6,571 nt of DNA, taken from Flemingiibacterium sp045634005 (GTDB lineage: Bacteria > Bacillota > Clostridia > Oscillospirales > CAG-272). Positions 1-6,102 of the stretch are shown here, piece by piece. Every line of letters starts with the position of its first letter. The stretch's first letter is position 1. Under the pieces are notes generated by a model, which was not told where the DNA came from, ran no database searches, and worked only from the letters and a program-made list of their open reading frames with translations. The translations under genes were made by a program, and so were the position numbers. The DNA lies in assembly GCA_045634005.1 (NCBI GenBank), contig JAZQZL010000060.1:1-6571 (forward strand), written 5' to 3'.

Positions 1-1
1 C

Positions 2-376
2 AAGAGCTTCTGCGAGCCTGTCGCGCTTGCTCCGCTTAACGTGATAAGCGAGGTTGCAACCCCCGTTTCGATGGCGTTCCGTCATTACGGTAACATCATC
101 TCGGGTAGCGTAATCTCGGTGCTCATCGCAGCGGCACTCGGAGGACTTTCGAAGATGGTTCTCGGATGGCTCCCCGGATTTCTCGCGGATATACCGCTTT
201 TGCAGGTGGGCTTACCGGCGGTGCTGTCGATATACTTCGACGTGTTCAGCGGATGCCTTCAGGCGTTTATCTTCGCGATGCTGACGATGCTCTACGTATC
301 GGGCGCATTCGCGGTGGACGATTGGGAAGCGCTTAAGGCTAAAAAGGCGGCAAAGAAGGCCGGAAAGGCACAGTAA
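2..376 (+). CDS. atpB: ATP synthase F0 subunit a, C-terminal part (5' end outside window)
   Basis: Subunit a is the membrane stator that guides ions to and from the rotating c-ring. The reading frame is open from the window edge, so the start codon lies upstream; 124 residues are visible. The opening segment (PLNVISEVATPVSMAFRHYGN) matches the family motif containing the essential stator arginine, here R27 of the visible part (codon 80-82, E. coli R210). A membrane helix follows, then a second conserved helix with GCLQAFIFAMLTMLY, which carries the conserved Gln (E. coli Q252). The protein ends in a Lys/Ala-rich tail. By hand alignment the positions matching E. coli E219 and H245 are Ser and Asp. 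The GTG at 41 is an internal Val, because homology continues upstream of it. Stop is TAA at 374-376. Confidence 0.95.
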   Translation, partial: KSFCEPVALAPLNVISEVATPVSMAFRHYGNIISGSVISVLIAAALGGLSKMVLGWLPGFLADIPLLQVGLPAVLSIYFDVFSGCLQAFIFAMLTMLYVSGAFAVDDWEALKAKKAAKKAGKAQ

Positions 377-439
377 AGGGACGCGGTCGCTTTTTGAAGG
401 GACGCGGTTGCTTTTTGAAGGGACGCGGTCGCTTTTTGA
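377..439 (+). repeat. Three tandem copies of a 21-bp repeat
   Basis: Copies lie at 377-397, 398-418 and 419-439, directly after the atpB stop codon and with no spacers. Each runs AGGGACGCGG, then TCGCTTTTTGA (TTGC in copy 2). Copies 1 and 3 are identical; copy 2 differs by one C-to-T change at 409. Only the third copy continues into AAAAAGCCCGGCAAAAAAC, which resembles the sequence downstream of atpC. This suggests that the left part of a dispersed repeat was tandemly amplified here. Function is unknown. Confidence 0.93.
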
Positions 440-483
440 AAAAAGCCCGGCAAAAAACTATAAATCAAACAGCTTCACATCTT
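426..483 (+). repeat. Dispersed repeat core, copy 1 (before atpE)
   Basis: Positions 426-446 are identical over 21 bp to 6044-6064 downstream of atpC. Similarity continues through GC-CGGCAAAAA-ACT / GCTCCGCAAAAACT and may extend to a shared ACATCTT (477-483 and 6096-6102), at nearly equal spacing. GCTTTTTGAAAAAAGC at 431-446 can fold as a 6-bp stem with a TGAA loop. Such short intergenic repeats are common in Clostridia genomes; whether this family is widespread in this genome cannot be seen from the window. Confidence 0.8.
436..464 (+). promoter_or_regulatory. Possible sigma-70-type promoter upstream of atpE
   Basis: TTGAAA (436-441, five of six matches to the -35 consensus) and TATAAA (459-464, five of six matches to the -10 consensus) are separated by exactly 17 bp. 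The -35 element lies in the junction of the third tandem repeat. If used, it would start a transcript around 470 and drive atpE to atpC independently of atpB. A/T-rich sequence gives such matches by chance, so this is inference. Confidence 0.4.
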
Positions 484-530
484 TGGCGCTATGCCAAAAG
501 GAAGTTGCCAAAAGCCCCGTGGATTGGGGC
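482..530 (+). other. Small hairpins in the atpE leader, with competing pairings
   Basis: TTTGGC (482-487) can pair with GCCAAA at 493-498, leaving a 5-nt loop. GCCAAAAG is repeated at 507-514, so the same arm could instead pair with 507-512. A further stem GCCCC/GGGGC (514-518 with 526-530) has a 7-nt loop. The stems are short (5-6 bp), so folding in the cell is uncertain. No U-run follows, so this is not an intrinsic terminator. Confidence 0.4.
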
Positions 531-532
531 GG

Positions 533-574
533 ATAATTAAGTTAAAAATAAATTTTTATAAATTTTACGGAGGA
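533..574 (+). promoter_or_regulatory. A/T-rich leader and strong ribosome binding site of atpE
   Basis: From 533 to 568, 34 of 36 bases are A or T. GGAGGA at 569-574 follows, 7 nt before the ATG at 582. This is the strongest ribosome binding site in the first half of the operon. In E. coli an unstructured U/A-rich leader before atpE raises translation of the c subunit, which is needed in many copies per complex. The same role here is inferred. Confidence 0.7.
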
Positions 575-581
575 CAAAACT

Positions 582-866
582 ATGTTAGAACTCGCAATCG
601 GTATTATTCTTGGAGCTTGCGCACTTGGTGCAGGTATGGCAATGATCGCAGGTATCGGCCCCGGTATCGGTGAAGGTAACGCAGTTGCAAAGGCCTGCGA
701 AGCTATCGGACGTCAGCCTGAGTCGAAGGGTGCTGTAACCACCACGATGCTTATGGGTTGTGCGATCGCGGAGACCACCGGTCTTTACGCGCTCGTTATC
801 GCGATCCTTCTTATATTCCTTGCTCCCGGCAGATTTGTTGATATACTTCTCTCCAACATCGGTTAA
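582..866 (+). CDS. atpE: ATP synthase F0 subunit c (rotor ring)
   Basis: This 94-residue hairpin protein oligomerises into the membrane c-ring whose rotation couples ion flow to ATP synthesis. Helix 1 (about 4-33) has the Gly/Ala pattern typical of ring packing. The polar loop has the conserved R44-Q45-P46, and helix 2 (about 52-80) carries the ion-binding E64 in CAIAETTGLY. A second carboxylate, E31 (codon 672-674), sits in PGIGEG where the Na+-type Ilyobacter ring has Gln. With T65 and Y69 this resembles the two-carboxylate Na+ site described for Fusobacterium nucleatum. The start is fixed by GGAGGA 7 nt upstream. The gene lies 205 bp after atpB, an unusually long gap, and 18 bp before atpF. 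Confidence 0.97.
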   Translation: MLELAIGIILGACALGAGMAMIAGIGPGIGEGNAVAKACEAIGRQPESKGAVTTTMLMGCAIAETTGLYALVIAILLIFLAPGRFVDILLSNIG

Positions 867-884
867 TTTCACGGGTGAAGCTTA

Positions 885-1382
885 ATGGGCAATATGGAAG
901 TAATTTCCGTTAACCTCTGGCAGATACTCGTAAGCCTTGCTAACCTGCTTATACTGTTTCTTATGCTTAAGAAATTCCTTTATAAGCCGGTAATGAAGGT
1001 GATCGACGGACGCCGTGCCAAGATCGAGGGCGACTATGCCGCCGCAGACGAGGCAAAGCGTGCTGCACTTGAGTCAAAGACGGAATATGAAGAAAAGCTC
1101 TCGCACGCCGAGGCGGACGCCGATGCTATGCGTAAAGCGGCATCTGACGACGCGAAGCGTCACGGTGACAAGCTTGTTGCCGAGGCACGAGAAAAGGCGG
1201 ACGGTATCATCGCCGCCGCAGAGGCAGAGATCGAGCTTGATAAGAAGAAGGCAAGAGCCGAAATGAAGCGAGAGATCGCGGACGTTTCGGTAAAACTCGC
1301 CGAAAAGATCATCGAGCGCGAGCTTGATGCGGATACTCACCGTGAGCTTATCGACTCGTTTACCAAGGAAATTGGTGAATAA
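885..1382 (+). CDS. atpF: ATP synthase F0 subunit b (peripheral stalk)
   Basis: Subunit b dimerises as the peripheral stalk holding the catalytic head against rotor torque. The 165 residues, a normal length, open with one membrane helix (about 9-28, NLWQILVSLANLLILFLML). The conserved membrane-exit motif KFLYKPVMKVIDGRRAKI follows at 30-47. The rest is a long, charged, Ala/Glu/Lys-rich helix (about 48-145) typical of the b coiled coil, and the C-terminus is the delta-binding region. ATG at 885 is preferred over ATG at 894, because GGGTGA at 873-878 lies 6 nt before the first. The stop is 2 bp before atpH, so the two genes are probably translationally coupled. Confidence 0.95.
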   Translation: MGNMEVISVNLWQILVSLANLLILFLMLKKFLYKPVMKVIDGRRAKIEGDYAAADEAKRAALESKTEYEEKLSHAEADADAMRKAASDDAKRHGDKLVAEAREKADGIIAAAEAEIELDKKKARAEMKREIADVSVKLAEKIIERELDADTHRELIDSFTKEIGE

Positions 1383-1384
1383 TT

Positions 1385-1915
1385 ATGGTAAGTATAGCTG
1401 AAGAGTATGCAGCAGCCCTGTTTACGCTTGCTGCAGAGGAAAACCAAAAGGGCGACGTAGCAAAGTCGCTTGAAGCTCTCCGAGATATTATCGCCGAAAA
1501 CGGCGAGTACGTGGAGCTTCTCTGTGCGCCGAGCATCCCGCTTGACGAGCGTCTTACACTTATCGACAAGGCGTTTGGCGAGTATATGCACGAGTACGCG
1601 GTGTCGTTCGTAAAGCTTCTTTGCGAGCGCGGACACGTTCGCGAGCTTGACGAGTGCATCAAAGAATACCTGAACCTCTACGATGCGGCGGACGGTATTG
1701 CAACGGCATACGTCACAAGTGCGGCAGAGCTTGACGAAAATGAGCGCGCAGCACTCATAGCGAAGCTTGAAAAGAAGCTTATGCGCAAGGTTGAGCTTGT
1801 GTGCGACGTTGACGCGACTATACTCGGCGGCGCTATAATAAAGGTTGACGGAGCTATAATGGACGGCAGTCTTAAGACGAAGCTTGCAGACGTAAGTCAG
1901 ATAATCGCAGGCTGA
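1385..1915 (+). CDS. atpH: ATP synthase F1 subunit delta
   Basis: Subunit delta (OSCP family) joins the top of the alpha3beta3 head to the b stalk. At 176 residues it has the usual length. The N-terminal helical domain (about 1-105) begins with the typical SIAEEYAAALFTLAAEE. The C-terminal domain ends with the family hallmark ILGGAIIKVDGAIMDGSLKTKL (about 146-167): a Gly-Gly pair, then D-G-S before the last helix. The ATG is 2 bp after the atpF stop. Its likely ribosome binding site, GGTGA (1374-1378), lies inside the end of atpF, 6 nt upstream of the ATG. Assignment is by motif and by position between b and alpha; delta is the least conserved F1 subunit, but nothing here conflicts. Confidence 0.95.
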   Translation: MVSIAEEYAAALFTLAAEENQKGDVAKSLEALRDIIAENGEYVELLCAPSIPLDERLTLIDKAFGEYMHEYAVSFVKLLCERGHVRELDECIKEYLNLYDAADGIATAYVTSAAELDENERAALIAKLEKKLMRKVELVCDVDATILGGAIIKVDGAIMDGSLKTKLADVSQIIAG

Positions 1916-1941
1916 AAATCGAAGAAAGGAACATTGCGAAA

Positions 1942-3468
1942 ATGAATCTTCGACCCGATGAGATCGGAAATATAATTAAAGATCAGATCAAAAACTATAA
2001 ATCGCGCATCGAGATGACCGAAACCGGCAGCGTAGTGCTTGTGGGTGACGGTATCGCGCGAGTTTACGGACTTAAAAACTGTATGGCAAACGAGCTTCTT
2101 GAGTTTGACGACGGAAGCTTCGGTATGGCGCAGAACCTCGAGAACGAAACCGTTTCCGTTGCGCTTCTCTCGAACGAGAACTCCATTCGTGAGGGCTCTA
2201 CCGTAAAGCGTACCGGTAAGGTACTCTCCGTTCCCGTAGGCGAGGCTATGCTCGGACGCGTAGTTGACGCTCTCGGACAGCCTATCGACGGCAAGGGTCC
2301 GATCGAATACAGCGAAACACGCCCCGTTGAATCGGAGGCTCCCGGTATTATCGAGCGAAAGAGCGTATCCGTGCCGCTTCAGACGGGCATCAAGGCTATC
2401 GACTCGATGATCCCGATCGGCCGCGGTCAGCGTGAGCTTATCATCGGTGACCGTCAGACCGGTAAGACCGAGATCGCTATCGACACGATAATCAATCAGA
2501 AGGGACAGAACGTCCTTTGTATCTACGTTGCTATCGGCCAGAAGAACACATCCGTCGTTCAGATAGCAAACGAGCTTCAGAGATGCGGCGCGATGGACTA
2601 TACCATTATCGTTGCGGCATCTGCGTCTGAGAGCGCACCGCTTCAGTATATCGCACCCTATGCAGGCTGTGCGATGGCGGAATACTTCCGCGAGCAAGGT
2701 AGGGACGTGCTTATCGTTTACGATGACTTATCGAAGCACGCAGTCGCATACCGCGCACTGTCGCTTCTTATCAGACGTCCGCCGGGCCGTGAGGCATACC
2801 CCGGTGACGTATTCTACCTGCACTCCCGTCTGCTTGAGCGCGCGGCTTGCGTTGCTCCCGAGTACGGCGGAGGCTCGATAACCGCTCTGCCGCTTATCGA
2901 AACACAGGCAGGTGACGTTTCGGCGTACATTCCGACCAACGTAATTTCCATTACCGACGGTCAGATATTCCTTGAAACAGAGCTGTTCCACTCGGGTATT
3001 ATGCCCGCTATCAACCCCGGTATCTCAGTAAGCCGAGTCGGCGGTTCGGCACAGCTTAAGCCTATGAAGAAGGTTTCCGGTGAACTCAAGCTTCTGTACT
3101 CGCAGTACCGAGAGCTTGCGGCATTCGCACAGTTTGGAAGTGACCTCGATACGGACACCAAGGCAAGACTTGCACTCGGTGAGCGTATCGTTGAGGTGTT
3201 AAAGCAGGGCAGAAATTCGCCCGTTCGCGTAGGATGCCAGGTTGCTATAGTTTACGCGGTAACGCACGGCTTCCTCGACAAGGTTGCGGTTAAGAACGTA
3301 AGCGCTTGGGAATCGGCGCTCTACGAGCTTCTTGAATCGAAGTACGACGCGCTTCTTTCGCGTGTCGAGGGCGGCTCTTGGGAGCAGGCGGAGATCGACG
3401 AGCTTGAGGCAGCATACAACGAGCTTAACAGACTTCGCACCGACCTTCACGAAGTAAGAGGTAACTAA
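1942..3468 (+). CDS. atpA: ATP synthase F1 subunit alpha
   Basis: Alpha alternates with beta in the catalytic hexamer; its nucleotide sites are regulatory, but it supplies the arginine finger to the catalytic site. The 508 residues match the family length. Visible in order: N-terminal beta-barrel (about 25-95, with GDGIARVYGL), Walker A GDRQTGKT (169-176), VAIGQK (196-201), Walker B strand LIVYDDLSKH (257-266), and the alpha/beta signature PAINPGISVS (355-364) followed at once by the arginine finger R365 in SRVGG. A helical C-terminal domain follows. The ATG is preceded by AAAGGA at 1925-1930, a somewhat long 11 nt away; the 26-bp gap after atpH holds nothing else. The stop lies 2 bp before atpG. 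Confidence 0.98.
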   Translation: MNLRPDEIGNIIKDQIKNYKSRIEMTETGSVVLVGDGIARVYGLKNCMANELLEFDDGSFGMAQNLENETVSVALLSNENSIREGSTVKRTGKVLSVPVGEAMLGRVVDALGQPIDGKGPIEYSETRPVESEAPGIIERKSVSVPLQTGIKAIDSMIPIGRGQRELIIGDRQTGKTEIAIDTIINQKGQNVLCIYVAIGQKNTSVVQIANELQRCGAMDYTIIVAASASESAPLQYIAPYAGCAMAEYFREQGRDVLIVYDDLSKHAVAYRALSLLIRRPPGREAYPGDVFYLHSRLLERAACVAPEYGGGSITALPLIETQAGDVSAYIPTNVISITDGQIFLETELFHSGIMPAINPGISVSRVGGSAQLKPMKKVSGELKLLYSQYRELAAFAQFGSDLDTDTKARLALGERIVEVLKQGRNSPVRVGCQVAIVYAVTHGFLDKVAVKNVSAWESALYELLESKYDALLSRVEGGSWEQAEIDELEAAYNELNRLRTDLHEVRGN

Positions 3469-3470
3469 CC

Positions 3471-4280
3471 GTGGGAGCTGATATTAAAGCACTCCGCGTC
3501 AGAATAAAGAGCGTTGACTCGACACTCCACCTTACAAAAGCGATGGGACTTGTCGCATCGTCGAAGATTCGCCGCGCTAACGAGGCGATGAAAAAGGGAA
3601 GAGAGTACGAGAGTGCGCTCGGCTCGTTCATATCGGCGCTTACCGCGTCGAGCGAGTGCCAAAAGAGCCCGTTTATGCGTATTCGCTCGGAGGACATCGC
3701 GCGTACACGCTTCGTTATCATCGCGGGTGACCGCGGTCTTGCGGGCGGATACAACGCGAATATCTTCCGTCTTGCAGCACAGTATAAGGGTGCTGAATTT
3801 ATCCCGATAGGCAAGCGTGCGTGCGAGCGTTATCGCAAGGCGATCAACTCCTCGGAGCGTTTTGGCGCAGACGAGGCGTACGAGCTTGCGAAGGTGCTGT
3901 GTGCGGATTTTGCAAAGGGCGAGTACGACAGACTCGGTATAATCTCGACCAAGTACGAATCGATGATGACGCAGACGGCAACGGTTACGTGGATATTACC
4001 GCTGACTCGCGCAGAAGAAGCGACATCGACGGGAATGGTGTTCGAGCCGAACGAGCTTACGGTGCTTAACGCGGTTATGCCCGAATACGTTTCGGGAATG
4101 ATCGTGGGCGCGATTCGCGAGAGCTTTGCCTCGGAGGTCGCGGCAAGACGTATGGCGATGGATTCTGCCGGAAAGAACGCGACGGCGATGATAGACGACC
4201 TGCAGCTTAAGTACAACCGCGCACGTCAGGGCGCGATCACGCAGGAGATCACCGAGATCGTCGCAGGCGCAGGCGAGTAA
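3471..4280 (+). CDS. atpG: ATP synthase F1 subunit gamma (central shaft)
   Basis: Gamma is the asymmetric rotor shaft that turns inside alpha3beta3. The 269 residues are slightly short for the family (about 280-290). The N-terminal helix has the family pattern RIKSVDSTLHLTKAMGLVAS (11-30) plus SKIRRA. The Rossmann-like middle has AGDRGLAGGYNANIF (85-99). The C-terminal helix (about 217-266) has SEVAARRMAMDSAGKNA and ends ITQEITEIVAGAGE, matching the gamma signature except for its last position (E instead of S/A/K/R). The start is GTG, supported by AGAGGT (3457-3462) 8 nt upstream and by family homology from residue 4. It lies 2 bp after atpA, suggesting coupled translation. Confidence 0.96.
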   Translation: MGADIKALRVRIKSVDSTLHLTKAMGLVASSKIRRANEAMKKGREYESALGSFISALTASSECQKSPFMRIRSEDIARTRFVIIAGDRGLAGGYNANIFRLAAQYKGAEFIPIGKRACERYRKAINSSERFGADEAYELAKVLCADFAKGEYDRLGIISTKYESMMTQTATVTWILPLTRAEEATSTGMVFEPNELTVLNAVMPEYVSGMIVGAIRESFASEVAARRMAMDSAGKNATAMIDDLQLKYNRARQGAITQEITEIVAGAGE

Positions 4281-4312
4281 ATTCGAGAGCATATAAGTAT
4301 GCAATACAAAAG

Positions 4313-4322
4313 AAGGAAGTGA
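4313..4322 (+). promoter_or_regulatory. Ribosome binding site that sets the atpD start
   Basis: AAGGAAGTGA matches 9 of 10 bases of the full anti-Shine-Dalgarno complement AAGGAGGTGA. It ends 5 nt before TTG at 4328. An in-frame GTG at 4319 lies inside this site, so it cannot plausibly be the start. The site therefore favours TTG initiation for atpD. Confidence 0.8.
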
Positions 4323-4327
4323 TAGCT

Positions 4328-5731
4328 TTGGCTACAACACATAACGGCATTGTCGCGCAGGTCATGGGACCTGTAGTCGACGTGCGATTTGACGAGGGCG
4401 GACTGCCGGCTATATACAACGCGCTGACCATGCCGATCGGCGAGCGTACGCTCACCGTCGAGGTCGCACAGCACATCGGTGACAACACTGCGCGCTGCAT
4501 TGCGATGGCATCTACAGACGGACTTCAGCGCGGTACGACCGTCACCGACACGGGCCACGCGATAAGCGTTCCCGTAGGCGACGTAACGCTCGGACGTATA
4601 TTCAACGTCCTCGGCGACGCAGTTGACAACAAGCCCGCTCCAGAGGGATCTGAAAGATGGAACATCCATCGCGCGGCTCCCGAATACGACGAGCTTTCCA
4701 CCGCAACCGAGGTGCTCGAAACGGGCATCAAGGTCGTCGACCTCATCTGCCCCTTCTCTAAGGGCGGTAAGATCGGTCTTTTCGGCGGCGCGGGCGTTGG
4801 CAAGACGGTTCTTATAATGGAGCTTATTAACAACATCGCCAAGGAGCACGGCGGTCTTTCCGTGTTCACGGGCGTTGGCGAGCGTACCCGTGAGGGTAAC
4901 GACCTTTACAACGAAATGATACAGTCGGGCGTTATTGACAAGACCGCACTCGTGTACGGTCAGATGAACGAGCCGCCCGGAGCGAGAATGAGAGTCGCGC
5001 TCTCCGGTCTTACGATGGCGGAATATTTCCGCGACACCGAGGGTCAGGACGTGCTTCTCTTTATCGACAACATCTTCCGTTTCACTCAGGCAGGTAGTGA
5101 GGTTTCGGCGCTTCTCGGACGTATGCCGTCCGCGGTTGGATATCAGCCGACTCTTGCGACCGAAATGGGCGCGCTTCAGGAGCGTATCACCTCAACGAAG
5201 AAGGGCTCCATTACCTCTATTCAGGCAGTTTACGTCCCTGCGGACGACCTTACCGACCCTGCACCTGCAACCACGTTCGCGCATCTTGACGCGACGACGG
5301 TTCTTTCGCGTTCGGTAGCATCTCAGGGTATTTACCCCGCAGTTGACCCGCTCGAGTCAACCAGCCGCATTCTTTCGGCGGACATTCTCGGCGAGGAGCA
5401 CTACCGCGTTGCGCGTGAGGTTCAGCGTATCCTTCAGCGTTACAACGAGCTTATGGACATCATCGCGATTATGGGTATGGACGAGCTTTCGGACGATGAT
5501 AAGCTTCTTGTTGCAAGAGCGAGAAAGATTCAGAGATTCCTCTCGCAGCCTTTCTCCGTTGCAGAGAAGTTCAACGGCTTCGAGGGCAAGTACGTGCCGC
5601 TTGCTGAAACGGTACGCGGATTCGCGGAGATAATCGACGGCAAGCACGACGATCTTCCCGAGTCGGCATTCCTCTACGTCGGTACTATCGACGAGGCTGT
5701 CGAAAAGGCGAAGAAAATCGCGAACGCTTAA
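4328..5731 (+). CDS. atpD: ATP synthase F1 subunit beta (catalytic)
   Basis: Beta carries the catalytic sites for ATP synthesis or hydrolysis. From TTG at 4328 the product has 467 residues, a normal length, beginning MATTHNGIVAQVMGPVVDVRF (TTG read as Met). Visible in order: N-terminal barrel (about 6-80), Walker A GGAGVGKT (153-160), GERTREG with the catalytic Glu (E185), Walker B LLFIDNIF (243-250, D247), Y336 at the adenine pocket, and the alpha/beta signature PAVDPLESTS (337-346). The lever that contacts gamma is DELSDDD (385-391), an acidic variant of DELSEED. The start is chosen from the strong ribosome binding site at 4313-4322; the frame also allows GTG at 4319, which would add three residues. 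It lies 47 bp after atpG and 12 bp before atpC. Confidence 0.98.
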   Translation: MATTHNGIVAQVMGPVVDVRFDEGGLPAIYNALTMPIGERTLTVEVAQHIGDNTARCIAMASTDGLQRGTTVTDTGHAISVPVGDVTLGRIFNVLGDAVDNKPAPEGSERWNIHRAAPEYDELSTATEVLETGIKVVDLICPFSKGGKIGLFGGAGVGKTVLIMELINNIAKEHGGLSVFTGVGERTREGNDLYNEMIQSGVIDKTALVYGQMNEPPGARMRVALSGLTMAEYFRDTEGQDVLLFIDNIFRFTQAGSEVSALLGRMPSAVGYQPTLATEMGALQERITSTKKGSITSIQAVYVPADDLTDPAPATTFAHLDATTVLSRSVASQGIYPAVDPLESTSRILSADILGEEHYRVAREVQRILQRYNELMDIIAIMGMDELSDDDKLLVARARKIQRFLSQPFSVAEKFNGFEGKYVPLAETVRGFAEIIDGKHDDLPESAFLYVGTIDEAVEKAKKIANA

Positions 5732-5743
5732 CGGTGACGCAAG

Positions 5744-6010
5744 ATGAACGTCTTTAATTTAAAGATATCCACTCCCGACGGCGATATGTTCGTCGGTGAG
5801 GCGGCAAAGCTCGATGTGCGCGGACTCGAGGGCGAGCTCGCGGTGATGGCAGGTCACGTGCCGTTTATGACGGCGCTGAAGCCCTGCGACTGCCGCATAC
5901 TTCTGCCTGATGCAAACGAGCGCGTCGGTGCTTGTGAGGGCGGGCTACTCTCCGTTTCCGAAAACAACGTTACTCTCCTCGCAGGCGCGTTCAAGTGGCG
6001 CGAGGGATAA
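5744..6010 (+). CDS. atpC: ATP synthase F1 subunit epsilon, short form lacking the C-terminal helical domain
   Basis: Epsilon binds the foot of gamma and the c-ring. The 88 residues cover only the N-terminal beta-sandwich: STPDGDMFVGEA (9-20), GLEGELAVMAGHVPFMTAL (27-45) and GGLLSVSENNVTLLAG (66-81). The protein stops at FKWREG, where most bacterial epsilons (about 130-140 residues) begin a C-terminal helix pair that inhibits ATP hydrolysis. Short epsilons of similar size are known, for example in Chlorobium, so the gene can be functional. The ATG follows GGTGA (5733-5737) by 6 nt and lies 12 bp after the atpD stop. Only about 30 bp separate the stop from the downstream repeat, and no other frame there encodes an Ala-rich helical hairpin. 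Confidence 0.95.
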   Translation: MNVFNLKISTPDGDMFVGEAAKLDVRGLEGELAVMAGHVPFMTALKPCDCRILLPDANERVGACEGGLLSVSENNVTLLAGAFKWREG

Positions 6011-6043
6011 CGAAGGGAAGCGCAAGGAGAACGTGAGGGGGAA

Positions 6044-6102
6044 CGGTCGCTTTTTGAAAAAAGCTCCGCAAAAACTTTATATTGGTTTCGCCATAACATC
6101 TT
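6044..6102 (+). repeat. Dispersed repeat core, copy 2 (after atpC)
   Basis: Positions 6044-6064 are identical over 21 bp to 426-446 before atpE, including the foldable GCTTTTTGAAAAAAGC. The right part (CTCCGCAAAAACTTTATATT) also resembles copy 1. It contains TTGAAA (6054-6059) and TATATT (6078-6083) separated by 18 bp, so the promoter-like pair is kept. Here there is a single copy, not a tandem array, and the terminator follows within about 35 bp of the putative -10. Confidence 0.8.

Noticed and set aside
41..43. GTG as the start of a small gene
   Set aside because: The subunit a homology continues upstream in the same frame to the window edge, so this codon is an internal valine.
377..439. 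CRISPR array
   Set aside because: The 21-bp units abut with no spacers, and no cas gene is present.
505..537. Promoter TTGCCA...GATAAT before atpE
   Set aside because: Both hexamers look good alone, but the spacing is 21 bp, too long for a usual sigma-70 promoter.
491..673. Short + strand open frame across the atpB-atpE gap into atpE
   Set aside because: It has no ribosome binding site, a basic, low-complexity product, and runs out of frame into atpE.
1897..2697. Long antisense open frame (266 codons) opposite atpA
   Set aside because: It lies entirely over a well-supported gene, shows no recognisable domain, and is explained by the codon bias of atpA leaving the opposite frame open.
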